Positions 24,615 through 33,714 are shown, numbered from the stretch's first letter. The stretch is DNA of 64,000 nucleotides from DASQFQ01 sp038238015 (GCA_038238015.1 JBBRYA010000013.1:4016-68015), one strand, 5' to 3'. Program-made: numbers and translations. Notes: generated by a model from the letters alone, not told the origin.

Positions 24615-26087
24615 CTAATGCGTTCCGGCCGAGACGCCCTGGGCCTTCTTGCGGATGTCGGCGAGCTGCTCGTCGATCCAGTCGCCAGGGTCGCGCGAGG
24701 TGACGATCTCGCGCAGGCCCGTGGCGCGCCGCGCGCGCTCCTCGCGGGACATCGTCAGCGCGGTGTAGATCGCGTCGGCGAGCTCCTGGACGTCGAATGG
24801 GTTGACCGAGAGGGAGTACTCGCCGAGCTCCTCGTGCGCCCCCGTGTTCTCGCCCAGGATCGAGACGCCGTCGCGCTCGTTGATCAGCGGGCCCTCCTTG
24901 GCGACGAGGTTCATGCCGTCGAACATCGCGTTGACCATCATCACGTCGTAGTGCTTGTAGTTGGCCATCGCCTCCTCGAGGTCGTCGCGGAGCTTGAGGT
25001 CGATCGGCATCCAGTCGGGGGTTCCGTGACGGTGGTTGACGACCGCGACGAGCGCCTCGATCCGCTCGAGGTACTCCGCGTACTCCGGCACGTCGGTCCG
25101 CGAGGGCATCAGCTGGGCGGTGAAGGTGATGCGCTCTGAGAACTCGGGGTGCTGCTCGAGGAAGATGTCAAAACCCGTGAACCCGCGCAGCACGTTCTTG
25201 GACAGGTCGGCGCGGTCGACGCGCAGGATCGAGAACTCGCGCCGGCGCGCCAGCAGCTTCTCCTCGAACTGCGTGACGCGGTCGCTCGCAGCGGTGGCCA
25301 GCGTGGCGCGGTAGTCGATCGGCAGCGGGTAGGCGCGCACCCACACCTCCCGATCGTCGAGCTTCACCACCCCGGCGTCCATGTCGACGTCGAGGTCCAT
25401 CAGGTCGCGGCAGCACTGCAGGAAGTTGCGCTGGTAGGAGGGCGTGTGGAAGCCGACGATGTCGTTGGCCAGCACGCCGCGGAAGATCTGCTCGCGGATC
25501 CCGGCGGGCAGCACCCGCCAGGCGTCGGGCTGCGTCCACGGGATGTGGATGAAGTGGTGCAGGAAGACGTCGGGCCGCTCGCGCCGGAGCATGCCCGGCA
25601 GCGTGTAGAAGTGGTAGTCGTGGATCATCACGACCGGCTCGGGCTCGTCCGCGATCTCCTCGAGCACCGCGCGCGCCAGGTCCTCGTTGACGACGTTGTA
25701 CCCGTGCTCGAAGGCGTCGACCTCCTGGCGGCGGATGTCCGGGGCGTTTGACTGATCCCACAGGTAGTGCTGGATGAACCACAGCATCGGGTTGGCGATG
25801 ACGTTGTAGAAGCCGTCGTAGGCGCCGGGATCGGAGGCGACGAAGCGCACGCGGAATTCGCCGCCGTGGGGCGCGTCGACCGCGAACGGGTGGCCGCCGT
25901 GCTCCTCGGAGACCTCGCTGTCGCGGTCGGTCATCGCCGAGGCGATCCAGATCGCGTCGCGATGGGAGGCCAGCCCGGTCAGCGCGGTCACGAGCCCGCC
26001 GGTGCCCCGCTTGACCGAGCCGTCGTCCTGGAAGGTGACCGGCCCGCGGTTGGAGACGAGGACCAGGGGCGCCGCGTCGCCCGCCAC
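24615..26087 (-). CDS. otsA: α,α-trehalose-phosphate synthase (GT20)
   Basis: A 490-residue glycosyltransferase that makes trehalose-6-phosphate from UDP- or GDP-glucose and glucose-6-phosphate. Motifs: LVLVSNRGPVTF at the N-terminus, VMIHDYHFYTLPGMLR, FLHHFIHIPWTQPD, VGFHTPSYQRNF, and the nucleotide-sugar site MFDGMNLVAKEG. The start is GTG, directly after the TreT stop with no gap, so the two are translationally coupled. No trehalose-6-phosphate phosphatase (OtsB) gene follows. Confidence 0.92.
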   Translation of the reverse strand: MAGDAAPLVLVSNRGPVTFQDDGSVKRGTGGLVTALTGLASHRDAIWIASAMTDRDSEVSEEHGGHPFAVDAPHGGEFRVRFVASDPGAYDGFYNVIANPMLWFIQHYLWDQSNAPDIRRQEVDAFEHGYNVVNEDLARAVLEEIADEPEPVVMIHDYHFYTLPGMLRRERPDVFLHHFIHIPWTQPDAWRVLPAGIREQIFRGVLANDIVGFHTPSYQRNFLQCCRDLMDLDVDMDAGVVKLDDREVWVRAYPLPIDYRATLATAASDRVTQFEEKLLARRREFSILRVDRADLSKNVLRGFTGFDIFLEQHPEFSERITFTAQLMPSRTDVPEYAEYLERIEALVAVVNHRHGTPDWMPIDLKLRDDLEEAMANYKHYDVMMVNAMFDGMNLVAKEGPLINERDGVSILGENTGAHEELGEYSLSVNPFDVQELADAIYTALTMSREERARRATGLREIVTSRDPGDWIDEQLADIRKKAQGVSAGTH

Positions 26088-27317
26088 TCAGATCACCTCG
26101 TGGAAGATCTTCAGGTAGTCGCGCAGGTATCGCGGGGTCAGGAAGTGCTCGCGGACGTGCTCCTTGCCCCGGCGCCCGAGCGCCTTGCCCAGCGCGGGGT
26201 CGTTCAGGATGTCCAGGGCACGTGCGGCGCAGTCCTCCACTGAGGAGACGAGGTACCCGGAGATGCCGTTGCGCACCTGCAGCGGGATGCCGCCGACATC
26301 GCCGCCGATGAACGGCCGGCCCTTCCACAGCGCCTCCGAGACCGTCAGCCCGAAGCCCTCGCGCATGGACTTCTGGATCACGACCTCGGCGAGCGACTGG
26401 AAGGCGTTGACCTCGATGTTGCCGACGTTGTTGAAGTTGTTGAGGATGTGGATGTCGGGGTCGCCCTCCGCGTGGGCGAGCGTGGAGTTGTAGAAGTCCC
26501 AGCCCTCGGGGTCGTCGGAGGCCATCGAGCCGACCAGCGCGAGCTGGACGTCGGGGCGCTCCTGCTTGAGGATGCGGTAGGCGTCGATCACGCCGAGCGG
26601 GTCCTTCCAGGGATCGAAGCGCGAGACCTGGCAGATCATCGGGCGCGTGGTGTCGATGCCGAACTGCTTGCAGACGAAGGTCGCGTCCTCGATCGACAGC
26701 GCCATGTTCTTCGGCGCGAGCGGGTCGATCGCGGGCGGGACGATGTGCACGCCCCCGTCCATCCCCGCGGGGACGTAGCTCTCGACGTGGAAGAGCGACG
26801 CCGGGTACTGCCTGATGTAGGGCAGCAGCCGCTCCATCGTCGCCGGGTTGGGCGTCGAGACGTCGATGTGGCAGCGCCAGACCCACGCCTTCGCCTTCTC
26901 GGGCGCCAGCGAGAGCATCGCCGCCGGCTGCGGGTCATGGGCGATGCAGATGTCCCAGTCGCGCGAGAGCTCGCGCGCGTTCATCTCGTTGTACTGCTCC
27001 CAGACGCGCCACTGCTCCTCGGTGAGGTCCTGGGGCGCGCCCTGCAGCGCGTTGTGCATGAGCTTGGTGGAGTTGAAGAACTCCTCGCGCCCGTAGATGA
27101 CCTGCCACTCGACCTCGAGGCCGACGTCGCGCATGAGCGGGATCAGCGTGTAGAGGATCTCCGACACGCCGCCCCCGAACGCGGTGGCGCTCAGGTGCAC
27201 GACGCGCTTGCCCTTCAACGGCTCGGCCAGCTCGCGGATCTCCTCCACCAGCGGGCGCCCGACGATGTGGGTGTAGTCGGCCAGGCTCTTGTGGGCCAGA
27301 GCGACGGGTTGCAGCAC
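26088..27317 (-). CDS. treT: Trehalose synthase, glycosyltransferring (TreT-like, GT4)
   Basis: A 409-residue GT4 enzyme. The pattern LKGKRVVHLSATAFGGGVSEIL, then NSTKLMHNALQG, AHDPQPAAML and VWRCHIDVSTPN matches TreT, which makes trehalose from NDP-glucose and glucose. The nucleotide-binding half has VSRFDPWKDPLGVIDAY and REGFGLTVSEALWKGRP. It is co-oriented and contiguous with otsA. TreT would give free trehalose without a phosphatase, which may explain why otsB is absent here. Substrate assignment is from family similarity. Confidence 0.85.
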   Translation of the reverse strand: MLQPVALAHKSLADYTHIVGRPLVEEIRELAEPLKGKRVVHLSATAFGGGVSEILYTLIPLMRDVGLEVEWQVIYGREEFFNSTKLMHNALQGAPQDLTEEQWRVWEQYNEMNARELSRDWDICIAHDPQPAAMLSLAPEKAKAWVWRCHIDVSTPNPATMERLLPYIRQYPASLFHVESYVPAGMDGGVHIVPPAIDPLAPKNMALSIEDATFVCKQFGIDTTRPMICQVSRFDPWKDPLGVIDAYRILKQERPDVQLALVGSMASDDPEGWDFYNSTLAHAEGDPDIHILNNFNNVGNIEVNAFQSLAEVVIQKSMREGFGLTVSEALWKGRPFIGGDVGGIPLQVRNGISGYLVSSVEDCAARALDILNDPALGKALGRRGKEHVREHFLTPRYLRDYLKIFHEVI

Positions 27318-27377
27318 GGCGGCGGGACCTTCCTAGTCCGATGTGGCTGAGAGCGGCAGCGGGCGCACGATAGCCGC

Positions 27378-28568
27378 TCAGCGGCCGCTGCTCGACGCCG
27401 AGAGCGGGCGCTCGCCGAGCGTCACCTCGATGTCGCGGCGCTTGCCGTCGCGCCAGACCTCGACCTTGACCTTCTGCCCGGGATCGAAGCGCTGAATCGC
27501 CGTTGAGAGGTCGTCGGGATTGTTGACGACGCGGTCGCCCACCTTCGTGATGATGTCCCCGCCGGGCCGGAAGGAGCGGGCCTGGAAGCGCGCGTCGCCC
27601 TTGCCGGCGTGCAGGCCGCCCTTGTCGCCGGGGCCGCCCGCGGTCGTCGCCTGCACCCAGGCGCCCTTGGCGACCGGGAGCTTGAAGCGCTGCGCGACCT
27701 GCGGGTACAGCGCCACGGTCTGCACGCCGAGGAACGCGTAGGCGACCTTGCCGTCGCGGCGCAGCCCGGCGAGCGAGCGCTTGACGACGTCGACCGGGAC
27801 GGCGAAGCCGACCCCCTCGCCGCCGCCGCTCGAGGACTTGATCTGCTGGTTGATGCCGATCACGCGGCCGGCGCCGTCGACCAACGGGCCGCCCGAGTTG
27901 CCCGGGTTGATCGCGGCGTCGGTCTGGATCGCGCCCGAGATCTTGAACTGGGTCAGCGAGTCGATCGCGCGATCGACCGCGGACACGACGCCCACCGACA
28001 GCGACTGCTTCTCGCCGAACGGCGACCCGATCGCGGCGACCGCCGTGCCGACCTGGACCCGATCGCTGACCCCGAGCGGAAGCTGGCGCAGCCGCAGCCC
28101 CTGCGGCGGCACCTTCAGCAGCGCGACGTCGGCGTTGGGGTCATAGCCCATGATCCGGGCCTTGACCTGGTTGCCATCGGCGAACTCGACGTAGACCTCG
28201 CGCGCGCGCTGCAGCGAGCCGCCCTGGTCCTCGGTGACGACATGGGCGTTGGTGGCGATCTCGCCGTTGCCGGAGACGACGAAGCCCGAGCCCTCGCCCG
28301 CCTGCGCGCCGCCTCCGGTCGCGGCGTCAAGGCTCGTGGACCCGAACAGCGACACGACGGTCACCACGCCCGGGGCCTCGTCGCGGTAGATAGCCCGCGG
28401 GTCGAAGGCCTCGCGGCGGGTCGACGGCTTGACGACCTCGACGCGCGTGGGCGCCGTCTGCGCGGGGCTCGCGCTCTGGCCGGATCCGCCGATCGCTCCC
28501 CCGCCGCCCCCAGAACCGCCGCAGCCCGCGAGCCCGGCGATCAGGCCGAGGGCCAGGAGGCGCTTCAT
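27378..28568 (-). CDS. HtrA/DegP-like serine protease, lipoprotein
   Basis: A 396-residue envelope protease. A signal peptide ends in the lipobox LAGC (Cys16), followed by a Gly/Ser linker, so it is probably lipid-anchored. The trypsin-like triad is visible as TNAHVV (His), DVALLKV (Asp) and GNSGGPLV (Ser); GSGFVVSGNGEIATNAHVV is typical of the family. A PDZ domain occupies the C-terminal 100 residues (GGDIITKVGDRVVNNPDDL). Its ATG overlaps the histidine-kinase stop by 4 bp, so it belongs to the same operon as the two-component system. Confidence 0.92.
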   Translation of the reverse strand: MKRLLALGLIAGLAGCGGSGGGGGAIGGSGQSASPAQTAPTRVEVVKPSTRREAFDPRAIYRDEAPGVVTVVSLFGSTSLDAATGGGAQAGEGSGFVVSGNGEIATNAHVVTEDQGGSLQRAREVYVEFADGNQVKARIMGYDPNADVALLKVPPQGLRLRQLPLGVSDRVQVGTAVAAIGSPFGEKQSLSVGVVSAVDRAIDSLTQFKISGAIQTDAAINPGNSGGPLVDGAGRVIGINQQIKSSSGGGEGVGFAVPVDVVKRSLAGLRRDGKVAYAFLGVQTVALYPQVAQRFKLPVAKGAWVQATTAGGPGDKGGLHAGKGDARFQARSFRPGGDIITKVGDRVVNNPDDLSTAIQRFDPGQKVKVEVWRDGKRRDIEVTLGERPLSASSSGR

Positions 28569-29971
28569 GCGGGCAGCTTCAGCGAGAACGTGGTCGAGCC
28601 CGGAACCGAGTGGACGGACAGCTCGCCGCTCATGCGCTCGGCGAGCTCGCGCGCGATCGCGAGGCCGAGGCCGGCGCCCTGGACGCGGTCGGAGGAAGTG
28701 AAGAAGGGCTCGAAGATGTGGGGCATGGTGGTGCGCTTGATGCCCAGGCCGGAGTCGGAGATCTCGACTCGCGCCTGCCCGTTCTCCCGCGCCGCGAAGA
28801 CCACCACGTCGGTTCCCTCGGGCGTGTGCAGCAACGCGTTGTCAAGCAGGATACGAAGCACCTGCGCAACGCGCTCAGGATCGCACTCGATCTCGATCGG
28901 CTCGGTCCCCAGCCGCAGCTCGACCTCGGAGGCGTGGCGCGCCGCCGCGGGGGAGAACTCGCCGGCGACCTCGCGCGTGAGCTCGGCGAGATCGGTGGGC
29001 TCCGGGCGCAGGTCCAGCGCGCCGGCCTCGAGCCGCGAGAGGTCGAGCAGCTCCACGGCCAGGCGCCGCAGCCGGTCGACCTGGGCGCGCACGTGGCCGA
29101 GGAACTGCTTGCGGGTCGGCTCGTCGAGCTCCTCGTCCTCGAGCAGCTCGAGGAAGCCGCCGAGCGAGAACAGCGGCGTGCGCAGCTCGTGGGAGGCCTG
29201 GGCGATGAACTGCTTGCGCGCGTGGTCCAGGCGCTCGAGCTGGCGCTGCATGTCGTCGAAGGCGGCGGCGAGCTGGCCGAGCTCGTCGTCGGAGTCGACG
29301 TGGATGCGATTGGAGAAGTCGCCGGCGGCGACCTTGCGCGCCGCCTGCTCGAGCCGCTTGACCCGCGCCGCCAGCGCACGCGCCACGAGATAGCCGCCGA
29401 TGATCGCCAGCAGCAGCGCGACCGCGCCGGAGACGAGGATGCGCCGCCGGATCAGGCTGACGTTCGCCTGCACGTCGGCGAGCGTGTCGGCGAACACCGC
29501 GACCGCCTGCACGCGATGGCCAACCACGAGCGGCTCGGCGGCCAGGGCCTTGCGTCCAGAGGTGCTGGGCTCGGTCGCCGTAGCGGTGCGGCGGGTGTCG
29601 ACCGCCTTCTGGGCGACGCTCTGGACGTCCTCGAGCTCGACGCCGCCGGGATCGGAGTCCGCCAGCAGGAACACCGAGTCGGGCTGCGTCCCGCCGACGG
29701 TGCCGAGCACCTGGACCTCGGCGCTGGCGCGAGCGGCCACGAGGCGCACCTGGCGCTCGAGCTCGGACTGCGGCGTGTCGGTGCCGACGAGCCGCAGCAC
29801 CGGGGGCGAGTAGCGCTCGGCGTCGGCGGCCAGGCCGCGCAGCTTCTGGTCGCGCAGACGACCCTCGAGCTGGGGCACGACCGCGACGTAGACCACCCCG
29901 ATCGCGCCGAGCACGAGCAGCCCGAAGATGAGCGTCAGCCGGTTGCGCAGGGAGCGGACGCCGCCCCGCAT
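28565..29971 (-). CDS. Sensor histidine kinase
   Basis: A 468-residue kinase with two transmembrane helices (about residues 10-32 and 180-200) enclosing an extracytoplasmic sensor region. A HAMP domain (ARALAARVKRLEQAARKVAAGD) is followed by the phospho-acceptor H-box QASHELRTPLFSLGG, then an N box LRILLDNALLHTPEG and G boxes ISDSGLGI and GAGLGLAIARELAE. ATG 29971 lies 5 bp after the response regulator; longer upstream frames are antisense or noise. It probably senses envelope stress, given the HtrA protease encoded immediately downstream. Confidence 0.93.
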   Translation of the reverse strand: MRGGVRSLRNRLTLIFGLLVLGAIGVVYVAVVPQLEGRLRDQKLRGLAADAERYSPPVLRLVGTDTPQSELERQVRLVAARASAEVQVLGTVGGTQPDSVFLLADSDPGGVELEDVQSVAQKAVDTRRTATATEPSTSGRKALAAEPLVVGHRVQAVAVFADTLADVQANVSLIRRRILVSGAVALLLAIIGGYLVARALAARVKRLEQAARKVAAGDFSNRIHVDSDDELGQLAAAFDDMQRQLERLDHARKQFIAQASHELRTPLFSLGGFLELLEDEELDEPTRKQFLGHVRAQVDRLRRLAVELLDLSRLEAGALDLRPEPTDLAELTREVAGEFSPAAARHASEVELRLGTEPIEIECDPERVAQVLRILLDNALLHTPEGTDVVVFAARENGQARVEISDSGLGIKRTTMPHIFEPFFTSSDRVQGAGLGLAIARELAERMSGELSVHSVPGSTTFSLKLPA

Positions 29972-29976
29972 CGCCG

Positions 29977-30681
29977 TCAGTCCTCGTCGCGGAAGCGGTA
30001 GCCCACGCCGCGCACCGTGAAGATGTACTCGGGCTCCTTGGCGTCTGCCTCGAGCTTCTCGCGCAGGTGGCGGATGTGGACGTCGACGGTCCGCGGGTCG
30101 CGGTAGGCCGAGTCGCCCCACACGCGCGAGAGCAGCATGTCGCGCGTGAAAACCCGCCCGGGACTCGCCGCCAGCGCGCTGAGGATCTCGAACTCCACGA
30201 ACGTGGTCGGCACCGTGCTCCCGCGCAGGGTGACGCTGCGCTTGGCCGGGTCGATCCGCAGCTCGCGGACCTCCATGGGCTGCTCCCCGTCGGCCTCGGC
30301 GCCGGCCATCCCCGCCCGCCGCAGCGCCGCCTTCACGCGCGAGCGGAACTCGCGCATCGAAAACGGCTTGGTGATGTAGTCGTCCGCGCCGAGCTCGAGC
30401 CCCAGCACCTTGTCGATCTCCTCGGACTTCGCGGTGAGCATGATGATCGGCACCGCGGAGCGGGCGCGCAGGCGGCGGCAGACCTCGAGGCCGTCGACGT
30501 TCGGGAGCATTACGTCGAGCACGACGAGGTCGAAGCTCTGCTCGCTGAAGCGCGCGAGCGCCTCCCGCCCGTCCGAGGCGGCGACGACCTCGTAGCCGTC
30601 GCGCTGGAGCGGGAACGAGAGCAGCGTCTGGATCGGCTGCTCGTCGTCGACCAACAGGATTCGGGCGGGACGGTCGGGCAT
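29977..30681 (-). CDS. OmpR-family response regulator
   Basis: A 234-residue regulator. The receiver has RILLVDDEQPIQ, the phospho-Asp in VVLDVMLPNVDG, MLTAKSEE and the lysine in YITKPFSMRE. The winged-helix output domain ends with SRVWGDSAYRDPRTVDVHIRHLREKLE. It is first in a three-gene operon with the histidine kinase and HtrA protease and presumably controls that operon and envelope-stress genes. Confidence 0.95.
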   Translation of the reverse strand: MPDRPARILLVDDEQPIQTLLSFPLQRDGYEVVAASDGREALARFSEQSFDLVVLDVMLPNVDGLEVCRRLRARSAVPIIMLTAKSEEIDKVLGLELGADDYITKPFSMREFRSRVKAALRRAGMAGAEADGEQPMEVRELRIDPAKRSVTLRGSTVPTTFVEFEILSALAASPGRVFTRDMLLSRVWGDSAYRDPRTVDVHIRHLREKLEADAKEPEYIFTVRGVGYRFRDED

Positions 30682-30891
30682 CAGCCCTGACAGGGTAGAT
30701 CGCCCGGCCGCCGGTACCGTAGGACGGGTGGGCCTTCCCGCAACATCGCGCTCGGGATCGGCGGCCCCCGATCACCCCCAGGCGCCGTCCTCGGATGGGG
30801 CAAGGCGACCAGCCTTGCACCCATCCTGCGTCCTGGCCTGGCGCCGCCGGAGGCCGGTCTCCCGGGCGCGCCGTCACGGGAAGACCCACTA
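30682..30891. other. Divergent intergenic region with strong potential RNA structure
   Basis: These 210 bp between the response regulator and the M28-like gene hold no gene. TGGGCCTTCCCG near 30729 can pair with CGGGAAGACCCA near 30876, closing a region that contains GATCGG/CCGATC and an imperfect stem GGATGGGGCAAGGC / GCCTTGCACCCATCC (about 30794-30829). No T-run follows, and it matches no riboswitch that I recognise. It may be a structured 5' leader of the plus-strand gene. Confidence 0.35.
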
Positions 30892-32697
30892 GTGCTCGAC
30901 GTCCGGGTCTACCGGGTGGCGTTCCTGCCGGCCCTGGTCGCGCTGTTCGTCGTCGCCTTCTCGCTCACGGCCCGTCCGCGCGCCATCTCGACGCCGCTCG
31001 CGGCCGACGCCTTCGACAGCGCGCGGGCGTTCGGCACGGCCGATCCGCCGGCGCGCGACTCGCTGCGCGAGCTGGCCGCCAGCTACCCCGACCGCCGCCC
31101 GGGCTCGGTCGGCGACCGCGCGCTCGCCGGGCGCGTCGCTGGCGTGTTCCGCGCCTCCGGGTTGCGCGTGTCCTCGCAGACCGTGCGAGGGCGGACGGCC
31201 GAGGGATCGCGGAACCTCGAGACCGTCGTCGGCGTGCGCCCCGGCCTCTCGAGCCGGCGGATCGTGATCCTGGCCCACCGCGACGCGCTCTCCTCCCCCG
31301 CCACCGCCGAGCTGTCGGGCACGGCCGCGCTGCTCGAGCTTGCGCGCGTGTTCAAAGTGCGCGACCTGTCGGCCACGCTCGTGCTGGTCTCGACCTCCGG
31401 GGGCAGCGGCGGCGCGGCGGGTGCGCGTGCCTTCGCCGATACCGCCGCGGGGCCCGTCGACGCGCTGCTGGCGCTCGGCGACGTCGCCTCGACGCAGGTG
31501 CACAAGCCGTGGGTCGTTGCGTGGTCAAACGGGGAGAGCATGGCCCCGGTGGGGCTGCGCCGGACGGTCGAGCGGGCGGTCCGCCTCGAGGTCGGCGAGC
31601 AGGCCGGAGGCCCGCGCGCGGTCGGGCAGTGGATCCGCCGTGCGGTGCCGCTCACGGTCTCCGAGCAGGGGGAGCCCGCGAGGGCGGGGCTGCCGGCGGT
31701 GCTGCTCGGCGTCTCGGGCGAGCGCGGGCCGGCGCCCGGCGCGGCGGCCGACGAGCAGATCCTGGACGAGTTCGGCCGCGCGACCCTGCGCTCGGTGACC
31801 GCGCTGGACGCGCGGATCGCCGGAGCGCTTGACGCCGACCCGTTCGCCGGCGAGCCCGAAGGCATCCTCACCATGCGCCGGCTTCTGCCCGACTGGGCGA
31901 TCCGCGTGCTCGTGGCGACGCTGCTGTTCCCGGCGCTGCTGACCGCGGGCGACGGCTTCTTCCGCGCGCGCCGTCACGGCCAGCCGATGCGCAGCTGGCT
32001 CGCGTGGGTCGGGGTGCTGGCGCTGCCGTTCGCGCTCGCGTGGGGGTGGACGCGGGTGCTGGGGCTGACCGGCGCCGTGCAGGCGCCGGGGGCGCCGTTG
32101 CTGCCGGGCGACGTGCCGCTGCACGGGGCCGCAATCGCGGCACTCGTCTCGGCACCGGTCGTGCTCGCGGCCGGGTGGTTCGCGCTGCGCCCCGTGGGCG
32201 TCGCGGCGCTCGGCCTGGCGCGCCGGCCGACCGGCGAGGGGGCGGCGGCCGCGGTTGGCCTCGTGCTGGCGGCGCTCGTGCTGCTGGTGTGGACGAGCAA
32301 CCCGTACGCCGCCGCGCTCCTTCTGCCGGCCGCCCACGTCTGGCTGTTCGCCGTAGCGCCGAGCGAGCGCGGCCGGCGCATGCCGCGCGCGCTCGCCGTG
32401 GCCGCCGGCCTCGCGTTGCCGGCGCTCGCGGCGCTCTACTACGCGTTCGCCCTCGGGCTCGGCCCGGCTGGGCTCGCGTGGCTGGGCTTCCTCGTGGTGG
32501 CGGGAGGTCACGCGTCGCTCCTGACGGCGCTCGCGCTGTCGACGTTCGCCGGCTGCCTGGCCGGCGTGGTGGCGGTCGCGCGGACGCGCCGGCGCGTCGC
32601 CGAGCAGACCGAGTCGGCCGCACTGGTGACGCGCGGGCCGGCGGGCTACGCGGGCCCCGGCTCGCTCGGCGGCACCAAGTCGGCGTTGCGGCGTTGA
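30892..32697 (+). CDS. M28-like membrane peptidase / multi-pass membrane protein
   Basis: A 601-residue protein. An N-terminal membrane helix precedes a periplasmic-side domain resembling M28 aminopeptidases: SYPDRRPGSVGDRALAGRVAG, SRNLETVVGV and ILAHRDAL, then SGTAALLELARVF. AHRDA fits the zinc-ligand AHxD motif, but later metal ligands look degenerate, so activity is doubtful. The second half has about eight hydrophobic helices and a positive C-terminal tail. The GTG start at 30892 follows a structured leader. A class E sortase gene begins 17 bp downstream, which hints at an envelope role. Confidence 0.65.
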   Translation: MLDVRVYRVAFLPALVALFVVAFSLTARPRAISTPLAADAFDSARAFGTADPPARDSLRELAASYPDRRPGSVGDRALAGRVAGVFRASGLRVSSQTVRGRTAEGSRNLETVVGVRPGLSSRRIVILAHRDALSSPATAELSGTAALLELARVFKVRDLSATLVLVSTSGGSGGAAGARAFADTAAGPVDALLALGDVASTQVHKPWVVAWSNGESMAPVGLRRTVERAVRLEVGEQAGGPRAVGQWIRRAVPLTVSEQGEPARAGLPAVLLGVSGERGPAPGAAADEQILDEFGRATLRSVTALDARIAGALDADPFAGEPEGILTMRRLLPDWAIRVLVATLLFPALLTAGDGFFRARRHGQPMRSWLAWVGVLALPFALAWGWTRVLGLTGAVQAPGAPLLPGDVPLHGAAIAALVSAPVVLAAGWFALRPVGVAALGLARRPTGEGAAAAVGLVLAALVLLVWTSNPYAAALLLPAAHVWLFAVAPSERGRRMPRALAVAAGLALPALAALYYAFALGLGPAGLAWLGFLVVAGGHASLLTALALSTFAGCLAGVVAVARTRRRVAEQTESAALVTRGPAGYAGPGSLGGTKSALRR

Positions 32698-32714
32698 CCA
32701 CCCCGCATACTTAA

Positions 32715-33398
32715 GTGGTGCGACGCGTGCTGCGCCCCCTCTCGAGCCTGCTGCTCCTGGCCGGCATGCTGCTGCTCGCCGACGCCGTCTGCACGCTGGT
32801 CTGGCAGGAGCCGGTGTCGGCGATCTACGGGCGCGTCCAGCAGGGCCGCCTCGACCAGCGCCTGGCCGAGCTCGAGAAGGCCAAGCCCGGCGGCACCGAG
32901 CGCCGGCTGCTCTCGCGCATGCACAGCTCGCGCCAGCGGCTGGCCTTCTCGGCCCGGGCGCTCGACCGCCGCGCCAAGCCGGGGGATCCGCTCGGGCGAA
33001 TCCTCATGAACAGGATCGGCCTCTCGACGGTCATGGTCGCGGGCACGGACGGATCGAGCCTTCGCCGCGGGCCGGGCCACTACCCCGGCACTCCGCTGCC
33101 GGGAGCCGGGGGCACCGTCGGGATCGCGGGTCACCGCACCACCTACGGGGCGCCGTTCCGCGGCCTCGACCGGCTGCGCCGCGGCGACCCGATCGAGCTG
33201 CAGATGCCCTACGGGCGCTTCACCTACCGCGTCGAGCGCACCCGGATCGTGCCGCCGACCGCGACCTGGGTCACGCAGCGCGTGGGCTATGACCGGCTGA
33301 TCCTCTCGGCCTGCCATCCCCTCTACAGCGCGGCGAAGCGCATTGTCGTGTTCGCCCGCCTCGTCCAGGAGCGCCCGCGCCGTGACCGGATCGCGTGA
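32715..33398 (+). CDS. Class E sortase
   Basis: A 227-residue membrane-anchored transpeptidase that links LPxTG-like proteins to the cell wall. One N-terminal transmembrane helix, then the catalytic residues: His in GIAGHRTTYGAPF, Cys in LILSACHPLYSAAKR (TLxTC-like, with HP after the Cys as in class E) and the downstream Arg. GTG 32715 is the first start. No LPxTG-like substrate gene is visible nearby. Confidence 0.9.
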   Translation: MVRRVLRPLSSLLLLAGMLLLADAVCTLVWQEPVSAIYGRVQQGRLDQRLAELEKAKPGGTERRLLSRMHSSRQRLAFSARALDRRAKPGDPLGRILMNRIGLSTVMVAGTDGSSLRRGPGHYPGTPLPGAGGTVGIAGHRTTYGAPFRGLDRLRRGDPIELQMPYGRFTYRVERTRIVPPTATWVTQRVGYDRLILSACHPLYSAAKRIVVFARLVQERPRRDRIA

Positions 33399-33456
33399 CG
33401 CATCGGGTCCCGACCCGATGCACGACCGTCGGGTCGGCGTCGATGAGCCTCATGCG

Positions 33457-33714
33457 ATGAGCACAGAACTCCGATATGCACTCCATCACCAGCTCGACGA
33501 GCTGGAGCGGGAGGCGGCAGGGCGCTTCGGACGGCAGGTCCCGAAGATCGACTGCGCCGACCTCGGCCAGGTTCCATCACGGAAGGCGGAAGTCGAGAAG
33601 ATGCGCCAGCGGATGAAGAAGAGCGGCTACCAGGTCGACACGGCCGCGGTCGCGACCGCCATCCTGGAGCGCCTGGCTGCGGGCGGCCTCACGCCGCCCG
33701 CCCCCAAGAGCTAG
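33457..33714 (+). CDS. Small FlgM-like protein (possible anti-σ factor)
   Basis: An 85-residue protein from ATG 33457. The C-terminal half, RKAEVEKMRQRMKKSGYQVD then TAAVATAILERL, follows the pattern of the σ28-binding helix of FlgM (KVxxLRxxIxxGxYxVDxxxVAxxIL). No flagellar genes are present. It could bind another σ factor or be an unrelated short helical protein. Its stop shares the palindrome CTAG with the stop of the convergent thiL. The similarity is by eye and is moderate. Confidence 0.5.
   Translation: MSTELRYALHHQLDELEREAAGRFGRQVPKIDCADLGQVPSRKAEVEKMRQRMKKSGYQVDTAAVATAILERLAAGGLTPPAPKS

Noticed and set aside
30794..30829. Rho-independent terminator at the GGATGGGGCAAGGC hairpin
   Set aside because: The stem is imperfect and no T-run follows on either strand; it sits between divergent genes where no terminator is needed.
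29972..30889. Extension of the histidine-kinase frame upstream to 30889
   Set aside because: The extension overlaps the response regulator in another frame and reads as Arg/Pro-rich noise; ATG 29971 gives a normal kinase.
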